DNA from: Candidatus Bathyarchaeota archaeon
Lineage (GTDB): Archaea > Thermoproteota > Bathyarchaeia > Bathyarchaeales > Bathycorpusculaceae
Assembly (NCBI GenBank): GCA_018396615.1
Contig: JAGTQT010000001.1
Location: 52,789 to 74,328 of the forward strand
DNA length: 21,540 nt
Reading direction: 5' to 3'
The notes beneath the pieces were generated by a model. It saw only the letters and a list, made by a program, of their open reading frames with translations, was not told the DNA's origin and did no database searches. This document shows, one piece after another, positions 6,521-13,222 of the stretch (its first letter is position 1; each line of letters starts with the position of its first letter). Position numbers and translations under genes: made by a program.

Positions 6521-8137
6521 ATGAGTGAGAAAATAATCGGTAGAGGCACATGGTACGACAAGATGGCTGCAGAGATCGTCGAGCGGGAGCGGAAGCTTGG
6601 CAGAAGCCTTAATCTTCTGAGAACTGAAATGGGGCTTGGAGCATCCGGCTTTCCGCACATCGGAAGCCTAGGCGATGCCGCGCGCTCTTTCGCTGTCACT
6701 TTGGCTTTGAGAGAGCAAGGGTTCCGCTCCGAGCTTGTCGCGTTCTGCGATGACAAAGACGGCTTGCGCAAGGTTCCCGCAGGCTTACCGAGTTCTCTGG
6801 AAAAGTACATCGGCTTTCCAGTTTCAAGCGTGCCTGACCCCTACGGCTGCCACGAGAGCTTTGGAAGGCACATGAGTTTGCTTCTTCTTGAGGCTCTTGA
6901 CAAGTGTGGAGCCGAATATCACTATATGTCTGCGAAAGAAGTTTACGAAAAAGGAATGCTGAATAACGAGATTAAGACGTTGTTGTCGAATGCGAGGCGT
7001 GTTGGAGAAATAGTTCAGGAAGAGGTCGGGCAGGAACGCTATACTGAGGTTTTGCCTTATTTTGCTGTCTGCAGCGGCTGTGGGCGCATTTACACGACTA
7101 AGGCGCTGGAGTATTTTCCCGATGAAAACAAGGTTTCTTACGTATGCGAGGGCATGGAGATCAAAGGCAAGTGGCTTGAAGGCTGCGGTTTCAAAGGCGA
7201 GGCAGACGTAGGTAAAGGCGAAGGCAAACTTACATGGAAAAGCGAGTTTGCAGCCAGATGGAAGGCGCTTGACATACGTTTTGAAGCCTATGGAAAGGAC
7301 ATTGCGGACTCTGTGCGCGTGAATGACAGGATCTGCCTCGAGATTCTTCATTACGAACCTCCTTCGCATGCAAGATATGAGATGTTTCTGGACAAAAGCG
7401 GCAAAAAAATCTCCAAGTCAACTGGCAACGTTTTCACTCCGCAAGTGTGGTTCCGCTACGGTTCCCCACAATCACTCGTATTACTTATGCTAAAACGGTT
7501 CGTGGGAACCCGAACATTAGACGTCACTGACATTCCAATCTACGTAAACGAGTTGGACAGCCTGGAAGACGTCTACTTCGGAAAGAAATCTGTCAAAGAC
7601 AAAAAGGAGCTAGCTAGGCTTAAAGGTATATACGAATACTGCTGGGCGCTCAAGCCACCGCCCAAGCCAAGCATCCACGTACCATACAACCTGCTTACAT
7701 TTCTTGTCAAGATGGCGCCCAAAAACAGAAGCAACGAATTCATCAGAGAAAAACTTGTAAGCTACGGCTACTTAGGGAAAGATCAGGCAATCGATGAAGA
7801 CTTGAAAAACAGAATTCGCTACGCAGCTAACTGGATCAACGATTTCGACGAGATCAAGGAAACCGCCATCACTTTAACCGCAGAAGAAAGAGACGCCGTT
7901 GCCGAGCTTGTGCAGGTTCTAAATGTTGAAGAAGAAGTTAACAAGATACAAAACGCCATATTCAACATCGCAAAAAGACACAACTTGGAAATCGCGCAGT
8001 TCTTCAAAACACTTTACACGATACTCATAGGCGCGCCGCAAGGACCGCGACTTGGTCCTTACATCCTAGCCATGGGAAAAGACAACGTGAATGCTGCCTT
8101 AAAGAAAGCGATCGCCAAAAAACCCGACCGAAGCTAA
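6521..8137 (+). CDS. lysS: Lysine--tRNA ligase, class I
   Basis: A class I lysyl-tRNA synthetase of 538 residues, the usual archaeal length. It attaches lysine to tRNA-Lys with ATP. The HIGH-type signature is GFPHIGS (residues 43-49) and the KMSKS-type signature is KISKS (296-300). A zinc knob is formed by C184, C187, C209 and C222, and the C-terminal half is the helical anticodon-binding cage. Class I LysRS is the normal enzyme of most archaea, replacing the class II form. ATG 6521 is preferred over upstream in-frame codons because GGAG (6506-6509) lies about eleven bases before it and family members start near MSEK..WYDKMA. The stop codon overlaps the stop of the convergent membrane-protein gene. 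Confidence 0.97.
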   Translation: MSEKIIGRGTWYDKMAAEIVERERKLGRSLNLLRTEMGLGASGFPHIGSLGDAARSFAVTLALREQGFRSELVAFCDDKDGLRKVPAGLPSSLEKYIGFPVSSVPDPYGCHESFGRHMSLLLLEALDKCGAEYHYMSAKEVYEKGMLNNEIKTLLSNARRVGEIVQEEVGQERYTEVLPYFAVCSGCGRIYTTKALEYFPDENKVSYVCEGMEIKGKWLEGCGFKGEADVGKGEGKLTWKSEFAARWKALDIRFEAYGKDIADSVRVNDRICLEILHYEPPSHARYEMFLDKSGKKISKSTGNVFTPQVWFRYGSPQSLVLLMLKRFVGTRTLDVTDIPIYVNELDSLEDVYFGKKSVKDKKELARLKGIYEYCWALKPPPKPSIHVPYNLLTFLVKMAPKNRSNEFIREKLVSYGYLGKDQAIDEDLKNRIRYAANWINDFDEIKETAITLTAEERDAVAELVQVLNVEEEVNKIQNAIFNIAKRHNLEIAQFFKTLYTILIGAPQGPRLGPYILAMGKDNVNAALKKAIAKKPDRS

Positions 8138-8667
8138 TAGTTCTCAAACTTCACTATGTTTGCGAGCTTCTTCCGGTAGACGTACACTAAAAAAACAAGA
8201 AGAGCTATCGTTATAGCTGCTGCGATTTCTCTGCCAAAAACATACACTGCGGCCGTCAGCAGAAGGTCTGGGGGGTTCATTCGCCCGATAAACATTGCTC
8301 CGACGACTCCCACAAGTATGCCGAATCCTTTTTTTTCAGGCTTTCTTCTTTGATGCCTAACACTTTCTCGCGCTATGACAGGGTTTCTGCCCGCGCCTCG
8401 CATATAGGCGTATTCAGACATCGGCAGGATGCTGGCGACCCCTATCCCAATCATTGCCAGAGGTAAGCCTAAGCCAACTATCCATCCCACGGCTTGCCAA
8501 GCATCTGAAGGAAACCACTCGGCGAGCAAGCCTAGAATCACAAGCAGTGTTGTCAAGCTCCAAGCTATCATTAGGTAGGCAAATATCCATGCGAGAATTT
8601 CGCCTAATGGCATTCCAAACACTTTCTTGTCAAGAACAGAATTTTGTTCAACCTTTGAACCGGTCAT
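8134..8667 (-). CDS. Four-helix integral membrane protein, unknown
   Basis: A 177-residue protein with an N-terminal soluble stretch of about 20 residues and membrane helices at about 22-48, 58-82, 113-135 and 144-165. The loop between helices 2 and 3 is strongly basic (ARESVRHQRRKPEKK), so it is probably cytoplasmic. I do not recognise a family. The stop codon overlaps the lysS stop tail-to-tail by four bases. On its own strand the ATG lies two bases after the stop of a 40-codon reading frame, with GAAGAG just before it, suggesting coupled expression of the two. Confidence 0.7.
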   Translation of the reverse strand: MTGSKVEQNSVLDKKVFGMPLGEILAWIFAYLMIAWSLTTLLVILGLLAEWFPSDAWQAVGWIVGLGLPLAMIGIGVASILPMSEYAYMRGAGRNPVIARESVRHQRRKPEKKGFGILVGVVGAMFIGRMNPPDLLLTAAVYVFGREIAAAITIALLVFLVYVYRKKLANIVKFENY

Positions 8668-8669
8668 GC

Positions 8670-8792
8670 TTACTCTTCTTGTTTTTTGATTCTATCATGA
8701 TAAGCTTGCATAATCAAAGGTTTAACCTTTTCACGTTCAGTCATAGCATGGACGCCTGAAATATGAATTCTGAAGTCGTATTCTGCTTTCAT
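8670..8792 (-). CDS. Candidate 40-residue small protein upstream of the membrane protein
   Basis: A minus-strand frame from ATG 8792 to TAA 8672-8670 encodes 40 residues, beginning MKAEYDFRIHISGVHAMTER and ending in a basic/acidic helix (HDRIKKQEE). The composition is protein-like and soluble, and only two bases separate its stop from the ATG of the membrane-protein gene. An internal ATG at 8744 would give 24 residues and fits better with a TATA box near 8803-8810, since ATG 8792 lies only about 14 bases from that box. No family is recognised. It is too short for routine gene calling. Confidence 0.45.
   Translation of the reverse strand: MKAEYDFRIHISGVHAMTEREKVKPLIMQAYHDRIKKQEE
8716..8730. 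promoter_or_regulatory. 7-bp inverted repeat upstream of the membrane-protein gene
   Basis: AAAGGTT (8716-8722) and AACCTTT (8724-8730) flank one central base. The repeat lies about 50 bp before the ATG of the minus-strand membrane gene and includes a weak TATA-like TTAAA. It also lies inside the 40-codon frame, so it may be either a regulatory site for the membrane gene or chance. Confidence 0.2.
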
Positions 8793-8802
8793 AAAATTGT
8801 TA

Positions 8803-8810
8803 TTATTTAA
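8803..8810 (+). promoter_or_regulatory. TATA box of the coiled-coil gene at 8838
   Basis: TTATTTAA is centred about 31 bases before ATG 8838, predicting a nearly leaderless transcript starting near 8833. There is no Shine-Dalgarno-like sequence before the ATG, which agrees with leaderless translation. The complementary strand of the same box could also serve the divergent small ORF. Confidence 0.4.
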
Positions 8811-8837
8811 CTGTCATGCATGCCTTGATGATACAAA

Positions 8838-9278
8838 ATGAGTGAACTGGAAAGACTCAAAGAAAAAAGAATGCAGCTAGAAGAAGAATCACGTTCCCTA
8901 AAGGAGAGACAGCAAAACCTAGAAGAGAGAACAAGAATCCTCGAAGAAAACATCGCCATCGCCGAACTGCAAAACACGAACAAGACCACACGTGACGCCA
9001 TAACCCAGCTAGAAAACAAAATAGAGGAACTTGAACAGAAACTTAGACAGGCAACCCAGCAGTGGGATAACCCTCCACAAACAGAAGCCGCGCCAAACGT
9101 CTTCAGCACTGAACGAGCACCAGAGCCTCCAGCACAGGAAGAAAGCTACTCTGAACCCGAAGAGCAGGAAGAAGAAATCGTCACAGTTGCTGAAGTAGCA
9201 GAGCCCTTGACCGTTGAAGAGGAAACACGTGGAGAAAACCTCAAGAGGCAACGTGAAAAGAAGAAAAGATTCTTCTAG
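8838..9278 (+). CDS. Coiled-coil protein with acidic Pro/Glu-rich tail, unknown
   Basis: A 146-residue protein. Residues 1-75 form a continuous coiled coil rich in Glu, Lys, Leu and Gln (heptads around LERLKEKRMQLEEE and ITQLENKIEELEQKL). A disordered Pro/Ala/Glu-rich stretch follows (78-120), and the end is basic (KRQREKKKRFF). No membrane segment, cysteine motif or known domain is visible. It looks like an oligomerising scaffold or linker protein, but low-complexity coiled coils cannot be assigned by eye. It is transcribed divergently from the small ORF/membrane pair and probably stands alone. Confidence 0.6.
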   Translation: MSELERLKEKRMQLEEESRSLKERQQNLEERTRILEENIAIAELQNTNKTTRDAITQLENKIEELEQKLRQATQQWDNPPQTEAAPNVFSTERAPEPPAQEESYSEPEEQEEEIVTVAEVAEPLTVEEETRGENLKRQREKKKRFF

Positions 9279-9290
9279 CCAACCGACGCA

Positions 9291-9413
9291 TTAAACGTGT
9301 TCTTCTGCTGTTCTCACGGCTTTTCCAGCCATAAAAAGTAGAGGTCTCCATTTTTCCAGATCAGACGCCTTTTCCAAAAAAGCTGAACCTAGTACATATT
9401 GATTTTCTTGCAT
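9291..9413 (-). CDS. Candidate 40-residue small protein
   Basis: A minus-strand frame from ATG 9413 to TAA 9293-9291 encodes 40 residues starting MQENQYVLGSAFLEKASDLE, with an amphipathic helical look and a WRPLLFMAGKAV segment. The frame stays open for 18 codons upstream of the ATG. The 225-bp gap between the two flanking plus-strand genes holds nothing else I can recognise. There is no convincing ribosome-binding site or TATA box, so this is a weak call based on composition only. Confidence 0.3.
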   Translation of the reverse strand: MQENQYVLGSAFLEKASDLEKWRPLLFMAGKAVRTAEEHV

Positions 9414-9503
9414 CCTGTTTTTGGGTGTTCTGCTTTCTGAACGGTTCTGTGCTAAAACATGGTTTTATGTTCTCCTTTGTTAGGATTTATGGTTGGTGGT
9501 GGT

Positions 9504-10004
9504 ATGGTGTTAAACTGTTCGAAGTGTGGTCGTCAGATTCGGGATGAGGATGCGGTCTACTGTCCTTTCTGTTCTGGCGTGGTCAAGCCTGAGGCTGTTA
9601 AGAAGACTGATTTTCCGATTGCTGGAGGTATTCTTCTTATTATAGGTGCTTCCGTGAGCATTTTGACGGGGATTCTAGTTCTTATCATCGTTGAGTCGGG
9701 TAGGTACGTTTACTACTATAATCCCAGACCTCCTTACGAGGGATTGATTGCTAGCGGTCTTAGCGTGTTGGCTTTCATCTACGGCGTGGTTGGGGGTGTT
9801 TTCTCGCTGAAAAGAAGAAGGTTTAGGCATAGCTTGGTGGGAGGGTTATTCGTTGCTTTGGAAGGCTTGTTTGTAATCCTCGCATTGGCTCAGCAGTTTC
9901 CCAGTTTCGCCATAATCGGAGTGATCTTCGGTCTTCCAGTGATTGCTTTAGGAGGCATAGGACTGCTTTTCCTTTTGGCATCTCAAGAAGAATTCCACAA
10001 ATGA
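9504..10004 (+). CDS. Zinc-ribbon membrane protein, unknown
   Basis: A 166-residue protein with an N-terminal zinc ribbon (C5-x2-C8, C20-x2-C23) and four membrane helices at about 37-63, 80-102, 109-130 and 135-160. The loop YYYNPRPPYEG after helix 1 is probably extracellular, and RRRFRH after helix 2 cytoplasmic. Cytoplasmic zinc ribbon plus four helices is a common archaeal arrangement without a known function. ATG 9504 is chosen because it places the zinc ribbon at the N-terminus and a TATA-like TTTTAT near 9464-9470 would start RNA close to 9494. Upstream in-frame starts at 9489 and 9459 are possible. It is the last plus-strand gene before the accessory region. Confidence 0.7.
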   Translation: MVLNCSKCGRQIRDEDAVYCPFCSGVVKPEAVKKTDFPIAGGILLIIGASVSILTGILVLIIVESGRYVYYYNPRPPYEGLIASGLSVLAFIYGVVGGVFSLKRRRFRHSLVGGLFVALEGLFVILALAQQFPSFAIIGVIFGLPVIALGGIGLLFLLASQEEFHK

Positions 10005-10044
10005 TGAACTGTACATCACAACGTATAGGAGACGATAAAATGCG

Positions 10045-10377
10045 CTACTTAACAAATAGCTCGGTTCTGGTGACTTCGTCGGATGGGCAAATAACTATCG
10101 ATATTGGTTTTCTTGGCGTTACTTCAAAGGTATATAAAACCCCATCGAGTCCCCATCCCGTCATTAGTTTTTTGTCATCGTACGAGTCGTCTTGGAAGTA
10201 CACAACTGGGATTCTTTTAACATCGTTAATAGGCATATCACATCTGTGTGCATCAAAGTCTTTTACAGAAAGCATTTTTCTGCAATGCGAACATTTTACT
10301 ATCAAAGAATTATTCCTCCAAAGTGCTGTTAGTGCCTCTCTTCCCAAACTTGTTAAGAGTTTCATGTAAAGCTTCAT
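10045..10377 (-). CDS. Small zinc-finger protein, unknown
   Basis: A 110-residue protein with a putative zinc finger C29-x2-C32...H44-x-C46 (CSHCRKMLSVKDFDAHRC) after a helical N-terminus. It continues into a beta-rich region (RIPVVYFQDD, GLDGVLYTFEV). No family is recognised. Its ATG overlaps the stop of the upstream gene by four bases (10374-10377), so the two form a coupled pair. An ATG five codons in (10365) is an alternative start. The pair lies in AT-rich DNA beside a tRNA gene, suggesting an accessory origin. Confidence 0.6.
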   Translation of the reverse strand: MKLYMKLLTSLGREALTALWRNNSLIVKCSHCRKMLSVKDFDAHRCDMPINDVKRIPVVYFQDDSYDDKKLMTGWGLDGVLYTFEVTPRKPISIVICPSDEVTRTELFVK

Positions 10378-10886
10378 TCAACTGTCTTAGTCTTTGTCAT
10401 TCTTTTCCAAGTTTGTCTATTCTTTCTTTCAATCTTGTGTTCTTTCTTCACCAACATAACCATCCAACCACTGAATGTCCGATGATTTTCGATATAGCCA
10501 TTCTTCTTGAAGTAAGCATTTAACTGACTCAGTGATTCATTATCAAACTGGGACAAAAACAGATAGAGGTCAGCCTTCGGATGTTTTTCAATTCCGTCAA
10601 TTAGTCCCTCAGGATAAACACACGTATACGCTCTTATTTCAATGCCAACATCTAAGTGTAATTTATCATTTTTAACTATGAGGTCACAACCCCGCTTTAC
10701 CTTGCCTTCTGTAGTGACAGAATAATCTCTATCAACCAAGGCTACTGTAAACTCGGTTTGAACCCAATTTTCTATGCCTGTATTTTCCCAATCAGGCGAT
10801 TTATACACTTCAAAAGTATGGGTTTTGCCAACAAAAGCTTGGTAAGCTGCCCTCAATAAGTCAATCTCCTTTTTATTGAACGTCAT
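10374..10886 (-). CDS. Unknown protein, possible PD-(D/E)XK-like fold
   Basis: A 170-residue protein from ATG 10886; GTG 10895 is an alternative adding three residues. An early helix (E39-N-W-V-Q-T-E45) is followed by a beta hairpin with GCD68LIV and later GIE83-I-R85A. The order E...D...E-x-(K/R) resembles the core of PD-(D/E)XK nuclease-like proteins, with Arg replacing the usual Lys. This is pattern resemblance only, and a nuclease-dead or unrelated fold is possible. The C-terminus is strongly basic (KKEHKIERKNRQTWKRMTK), suiting nucleic-acid contact. It overlaps the following zinc-finger gene by four bases. Confidence 0.55.
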   Translation of the reverse strand: MTFNKKEIDLLRAAYQAFVGKTHTFEVYKSPDWENTGIENWVQTEFTVALVDRDYSVTTEGKVKRGCDLIVKNDKLHLDVGIEIRAYTCVYPEGLIDGIEKHPKADLYLFLSQFDNESLSQLNAYFKKNGYIENHRTFSGWMVMLVKKEHKIERKNRQTWKRMTKTKTVE

Positions 10887-11065
10887 CTCATCCACAACCG
10901 CATGTTAATCATGAATAGACATACCGACGGATTTAGATTTTTTCTATCAACCGATTTTTGGCAGGGAACCGCATCCGAAAGTTACCATGATGACTAATTC
11001 GATGATAAGTTACCAGAACCTTTTTGATCATCAAAGGCTTTGATCATTTTCCTTCAACATCAGCG

Positions 11066-11073
11066 TTTATATT
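11066..11073 (+). promoter_or_regulatory. TATA box of the tRNA-Arg gene
   Basis: TTTATATT lies about 30 bases before the first base of the mature tRNA (11100), the expected spacing for an archaeal TATA-driven tRNA promoter. Confidence 0.5.
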
Positions 11074-11099
11074 ACCAGAGTAGCGTAATCTAGCTCTGG

Positions 11100-11178
11100 G
11101 GGCTCGTAGTCTAGGCTGGATTAGGACACTGGCCTGCGGAGCCGGAGATCGAGGGTTCAAATCCCTCCGGGCCCGCCA
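11100..11178 (+). tRNA. tRNA-Arg (GCG)
   Basis: A complete cloverleaf folds by hand. The acceptor stem is GGGCTCG with CGGGCCC (one T-G pair). The D stem is GTCT with GGAC and an 11-base loop. The anticodon stem CTGGC/GCCGG encloses loop CTGCGGA, whose anticodon GCG (11136-11138) reads arginine CGC and CGU codons. A 5-base variable loop follows, and the T arm GAGGG-TTCAAAT-CCCTC is standard. Discriminator G is followed by an encoded CCA (11176-11178). No intron is present at 37/38. A T-run at 11183-11187 would end transcription. Confidence 0.95.
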
Positions 11179-11182
11179 TCTC

Positions 11183-11187
11183 GTTTT
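11183..11187 (+). terminator. T-run downstream of tRNA-Arg
   Basis: TTTTT beginning five bases after the encoded CCA is the usual archaeal termination signal for a single tRNA gene. Confidence 0.4.
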
Positions 11188-11207
11188 TAGAGCAATATAG
11201 ATTCTCC

Positions 11208-11366
11208 TCAAGAAATCTTGATTGTTTTATCGTGATTTCTAGACGTTTTCCAGATTTTAGAGACGGTTGAGCCCATCTCTTCGGCTTCTCTGAATGTCTC
11301 TTCATTTATTCTAATAGAAGTTGTAATTGCTTTCTCATTTAGCTCACATTTTTCTTGTTTGCATTT
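11208..11366 (-). pseudogene. Decayed ribbon-helix-helix (CopG/VapB-like) antitoxin fragment
   Basis: This minus-strand frame of 52 codons, ending at stop 11210-11208, contains EKAITTSIRINEETFREAEE followed by MGSTVSKIWK. It matches the pattern of archaeal RHH antitoxins: a beta strand with TTSIRI, then a helix E(E)xxxEAxxxG, then a turn and a second helix starting S(K). No ATG, GTG or TTG lies before the conserved part, an in-frame TAG stands immediately upstream (11369-11367), and the second helix is soon lost. It therefore looks like a remnant. The 332-bp gap between the tRNA and the protease gene contains nothing else I can assign. Confidence 0.4.
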
Positions 11367-11510
11367 CTAGCTACACGACTTAGTGCAAGAATAAGAGAAG
11401 ACTTAAGTGCTCTAGCTTTTCACTGTTGCCTATTAAAAAAAGAGCGTTATTTTATCACAACATCAGAATTTCGACAAGAAATTCGAGACACCCGCTTGCA
11501 GAGTGTTGGG

Positions 11511-12548
11511 TCATCTTGTGGTTGCGCTTGCAGGACCACTTTTAACTTCGATAGTTACTGTCTCTTTGTTCTCATCAAACCAATAACACATGGTCATTGG
11601 GTGAGTAATATAGGGGTTGTGCCAGTAAAGTAGGTATACGGCGGAAAGGTCTCCATTTTCATAATGAGAGTGATGGTTATTCATGACATTGTAACATTCA
11701 ACTTCATTACACCAAGAATAAGAAGTATAGGCACAGGGAATATCGTTGAATACTGACCAAAAATAGCCATCTTCGCAGATCCAAGTCTGAAAGTGTGGGT
11801 GACTAGCCATAATGCAACAGGGATCCGGTGTTTGGGGTGGACTATGGTCATCTTCATAGAATAGATGGCTAACTTCATGCTGAACAAGGTTATCATCAGC
11901 CCAGTAGACTTGCCATTTTAAAAGGGTGATCGTTCTTCCCTCGTTTAAATAAGGTGTGCCCGGTGTCAATCCCGCAATTGGTCGAAAATCATCCGGTGTA
12001 TCTTGAGCTGTTATGCCAATAATTGCGTCGACATAATCTGTCCAATAGCCCTGGTAGTCGGTTCGGAGATATTGGCATGTTTTACTCTCCAAGTCATACC
12101 AAAGCTCATACATCGACTTCAGATTATCATTGCTATCCCATTCAATAAATCCCAGAATTCGAATGTCTATTCCAAAATTTGCCACTAAGGCTTCATCACC
12201 TCGTTCTATCTGCATAGTCGCGTATCCTAACCATGGGAACATAACCATGCCAACAAAACGTAAAATTGCCCTTTCCTCTTCGTCCCCCGCTATTAAGACA
12301 TAGATTGGATTGCTTGCTTCCCTTTCAGAAAATGAGGTTGTGGCCGATGGAAATTCATCATTTGAATAGGGATTTGTAGCGTCGAAATATTCATCCGTTG
12401 TAAAATTCTCAGGCATGGGCTCTCGGGGGGTTTCTTTAGGCAGTGCCAGAGTTGCGTGGAAGTTTTCGTTCATGCCTTCTGATATTGAAAAGTGGAAAAT
12501 TCCAAGAGACAAAGCTGCAATGAGAAAAAAAACGAATGCCCCCTTCAT
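11511..12548 (-). CDS. Secreted metzincin-like zinc metalloprotease
   Basis: A 345-residue protein with an N-terminal signal peptide (a hydrophobic stretch at residues 4-20 after MKG). The catalytic motif is H224-E-V-S-H228 with a third possible zinc ligand at D234 (the position of the metzincin HExxHxxGxxH/D motif) or H235. The usual Gly is replaced by Tyr. C244-C245-I-M247 follows, resembling the Met-turn CIM of reprolysin-type metzincins. Numerous cysteines (158, 244, 245, 258, 272, 280, 285, 321) suggest disulfides outside the cell. Residues 25-75 are a Pro/Glu/Ser/Thr-rich segment that may be a propeptide or linker. The gene overlaps the upstream small membrane-protein gene by four bases and belongs to the accessory region. 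Confidence 0.75.
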   Translation of the reverse strand: MKGAFVFFLIAALSLGIFHFSISEGMNENFHATLALPKETPREPMPENFTTDEYFDATNPYSNDEFPSATTSFSEREASNPIYVLIAGDEEERAILRFVGMVMFPWLGYATMQIERGDEALVANFGIDIRILGFIEWDSNDNLKSMYELWYDLESKTCQYLRTDYQGYWTDYVDAIIGITAQDTPDDFRPIAGLTPGTPYLNEGRTITLLKWQVYWADDNLVQHEVSHLFYEDDHSPPQTPDPCCIMASHPHFQTWICEDGYFWSVFNDIPCAYTSYSWCNEVECYNVMNNHHSHYENGDLSAVYLLYWHNPYITHPMTMCYWFDENKETVTIEVKSGPASATTR

Positions 12549-13000
12549 TTATTTTCCCTCTTTTTGTAAACCCAGATTCCACCAGCAATCCATCCTGTTG
12601 CAATCACTCCTCCAACGGGAACTTGTGAACGTTTGATCACATCTTCGGGTAAACCCTGAGTAACCCAAAATTCTATCTTATAGAATTTTCCATTGAATTC
12701 CCATCTGAAGACTTTTCCCCAAATCCATTCACCTTTAGAATCATTGTAATAGACTTCGCGAGGGATGAACACATGAAGCCATGTAGCGTTTTCGCCTGCG
12801 CCATAATCTTCAATTTTGACTATCCCTAACTGTTCGGGAGTATACCATTCCGACGGCATTTCTTTATAAAGAAAAGCTCCGGGTACAACGTGATCTCCAT
12901 CAATTTTTGGCGAATCAGTGGCATTCGCATACAGAATTGCACCCAAATATACTGCTGTCAAGATCACCATTGCCAATAAGAAAATTTTAGTTTTTTCCAT
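12545..13000 (-). CDS. Small membrane-anchored protein paired with the protease
   Basis: A 151-residue protein with a hydrophobic N-terminal helix at about residues 5-25 (anchor or signal) and a second helix near 128-145 (VGGVIATGWIAGGIWVY) followed by a basic KKRENK end. The roughly 100 residues between them are rich in aromatic and charged residues, contain potential N-glycosylation sites (NATW, NDSK) and should lie outside the membrane. No family is recognised. The ATG has a strong GGAG site (complement of 13011-13014), and the stop overlaps the protease start by four bases. It may be a chaperone, inhibitor or anchor for the protease; this is inferred from pairing alone. Confidence 0.6.
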   Translation of the reverse strand: MEKTKIFLLAMVILTAVYLGAILYANATDSPKIDGDHVVPGAFLYKEMPSEWYTPEQLGIVKIEDYGAGENATWLHVFIPREVYYNDSKGEWIWGKVFRWEFNGKFYKIEFWVTQGLPEDVIKRSQVPVGGVIATGWIAGGIWVYKKRENK

Positions 13001-13045
13001 TTGTCTCGTTCTCCTTTTTCTTTCATCTTCTTTTCAATTGGCAGC

Positions 13046-13061
13046 ATAACCACATGGTTAT
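13046..13061. promoter_or_regulatory. Operator-like inverted repeat at the protease-unit promoter
   Basis: ATAACCA (13046-13052) and TGGTTAT (13055-13061) are perfect 7-bp complements around two central bases. On the minus strand the repeat lies between the TATA box (13067-13076) and the predicted start of transcription near 13045, where a bound repressor would block RNA polymerase. Confidence 0.45.
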
Positions 13062-13066
13062 CAAAC

Positions 13067-13076
13067 TATATATATA
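13067..13076 (-). promoter_or_regulatory. TATA box of the membrane-protein/protease unit
   Basis: TATATATATA lies about 70 bases before ATG 13000 and is the only clear TATA element in this intergenic region. The predicted start near 13045 leaves a 5' leader of about 45 bases that includes a GGAG ribosome-binding site (13011-13014 on the complement). Confidence 0.55.
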
Positions 13077-13222
13077 ACTTTTTCTATTACCAGAAGAGTA
13101 AGGCTGAAAGTTATCTTTTTTTTCATTCAGCTAGATGTTGCATAAGACTTCAAGAAGAGGAAAAAATGTTTGGCTAGTATATATAGGGGGCTAATTTCAA
13201 CAGAAGGAAGGAGATCGTCATC

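Noticed and set aside
6824..7369. Minus-strand 181-codon frame
   Set aside because: It is antisense to lysS and not protein-like; a shadow frame.
10001..10369. Plus-strand 122-codon frame after the zinc-ribbon membrane protein
   Set aside because: It is antisense to the zinc-finger gene, whose four-base overlap with its neighbour and zinc motif are the better explanation.
11111..11305. Minus-strand 64-codon frame ending in a GPEGFEPS-like peptide
   Set aside because: It reads the antisense of tRNA-Arg; the GFEPS-type peptide is a familiar artefact of translating tRNA genes backwards.
11355..11633. Plus-strand 92-codon frame
   Set aside because: The second half is antisense to the metalloprotease and no family resemblance is visible.
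11070..13094. Ten-base direct repeat tattaccaga at 11070 and 13085, possible target-site duplication
   Set aside because: It is short and AT-rich, the boundaries do not match gene or element ends, and similar words (gttaccaga near 11010) occur nearby, so chance is likely.
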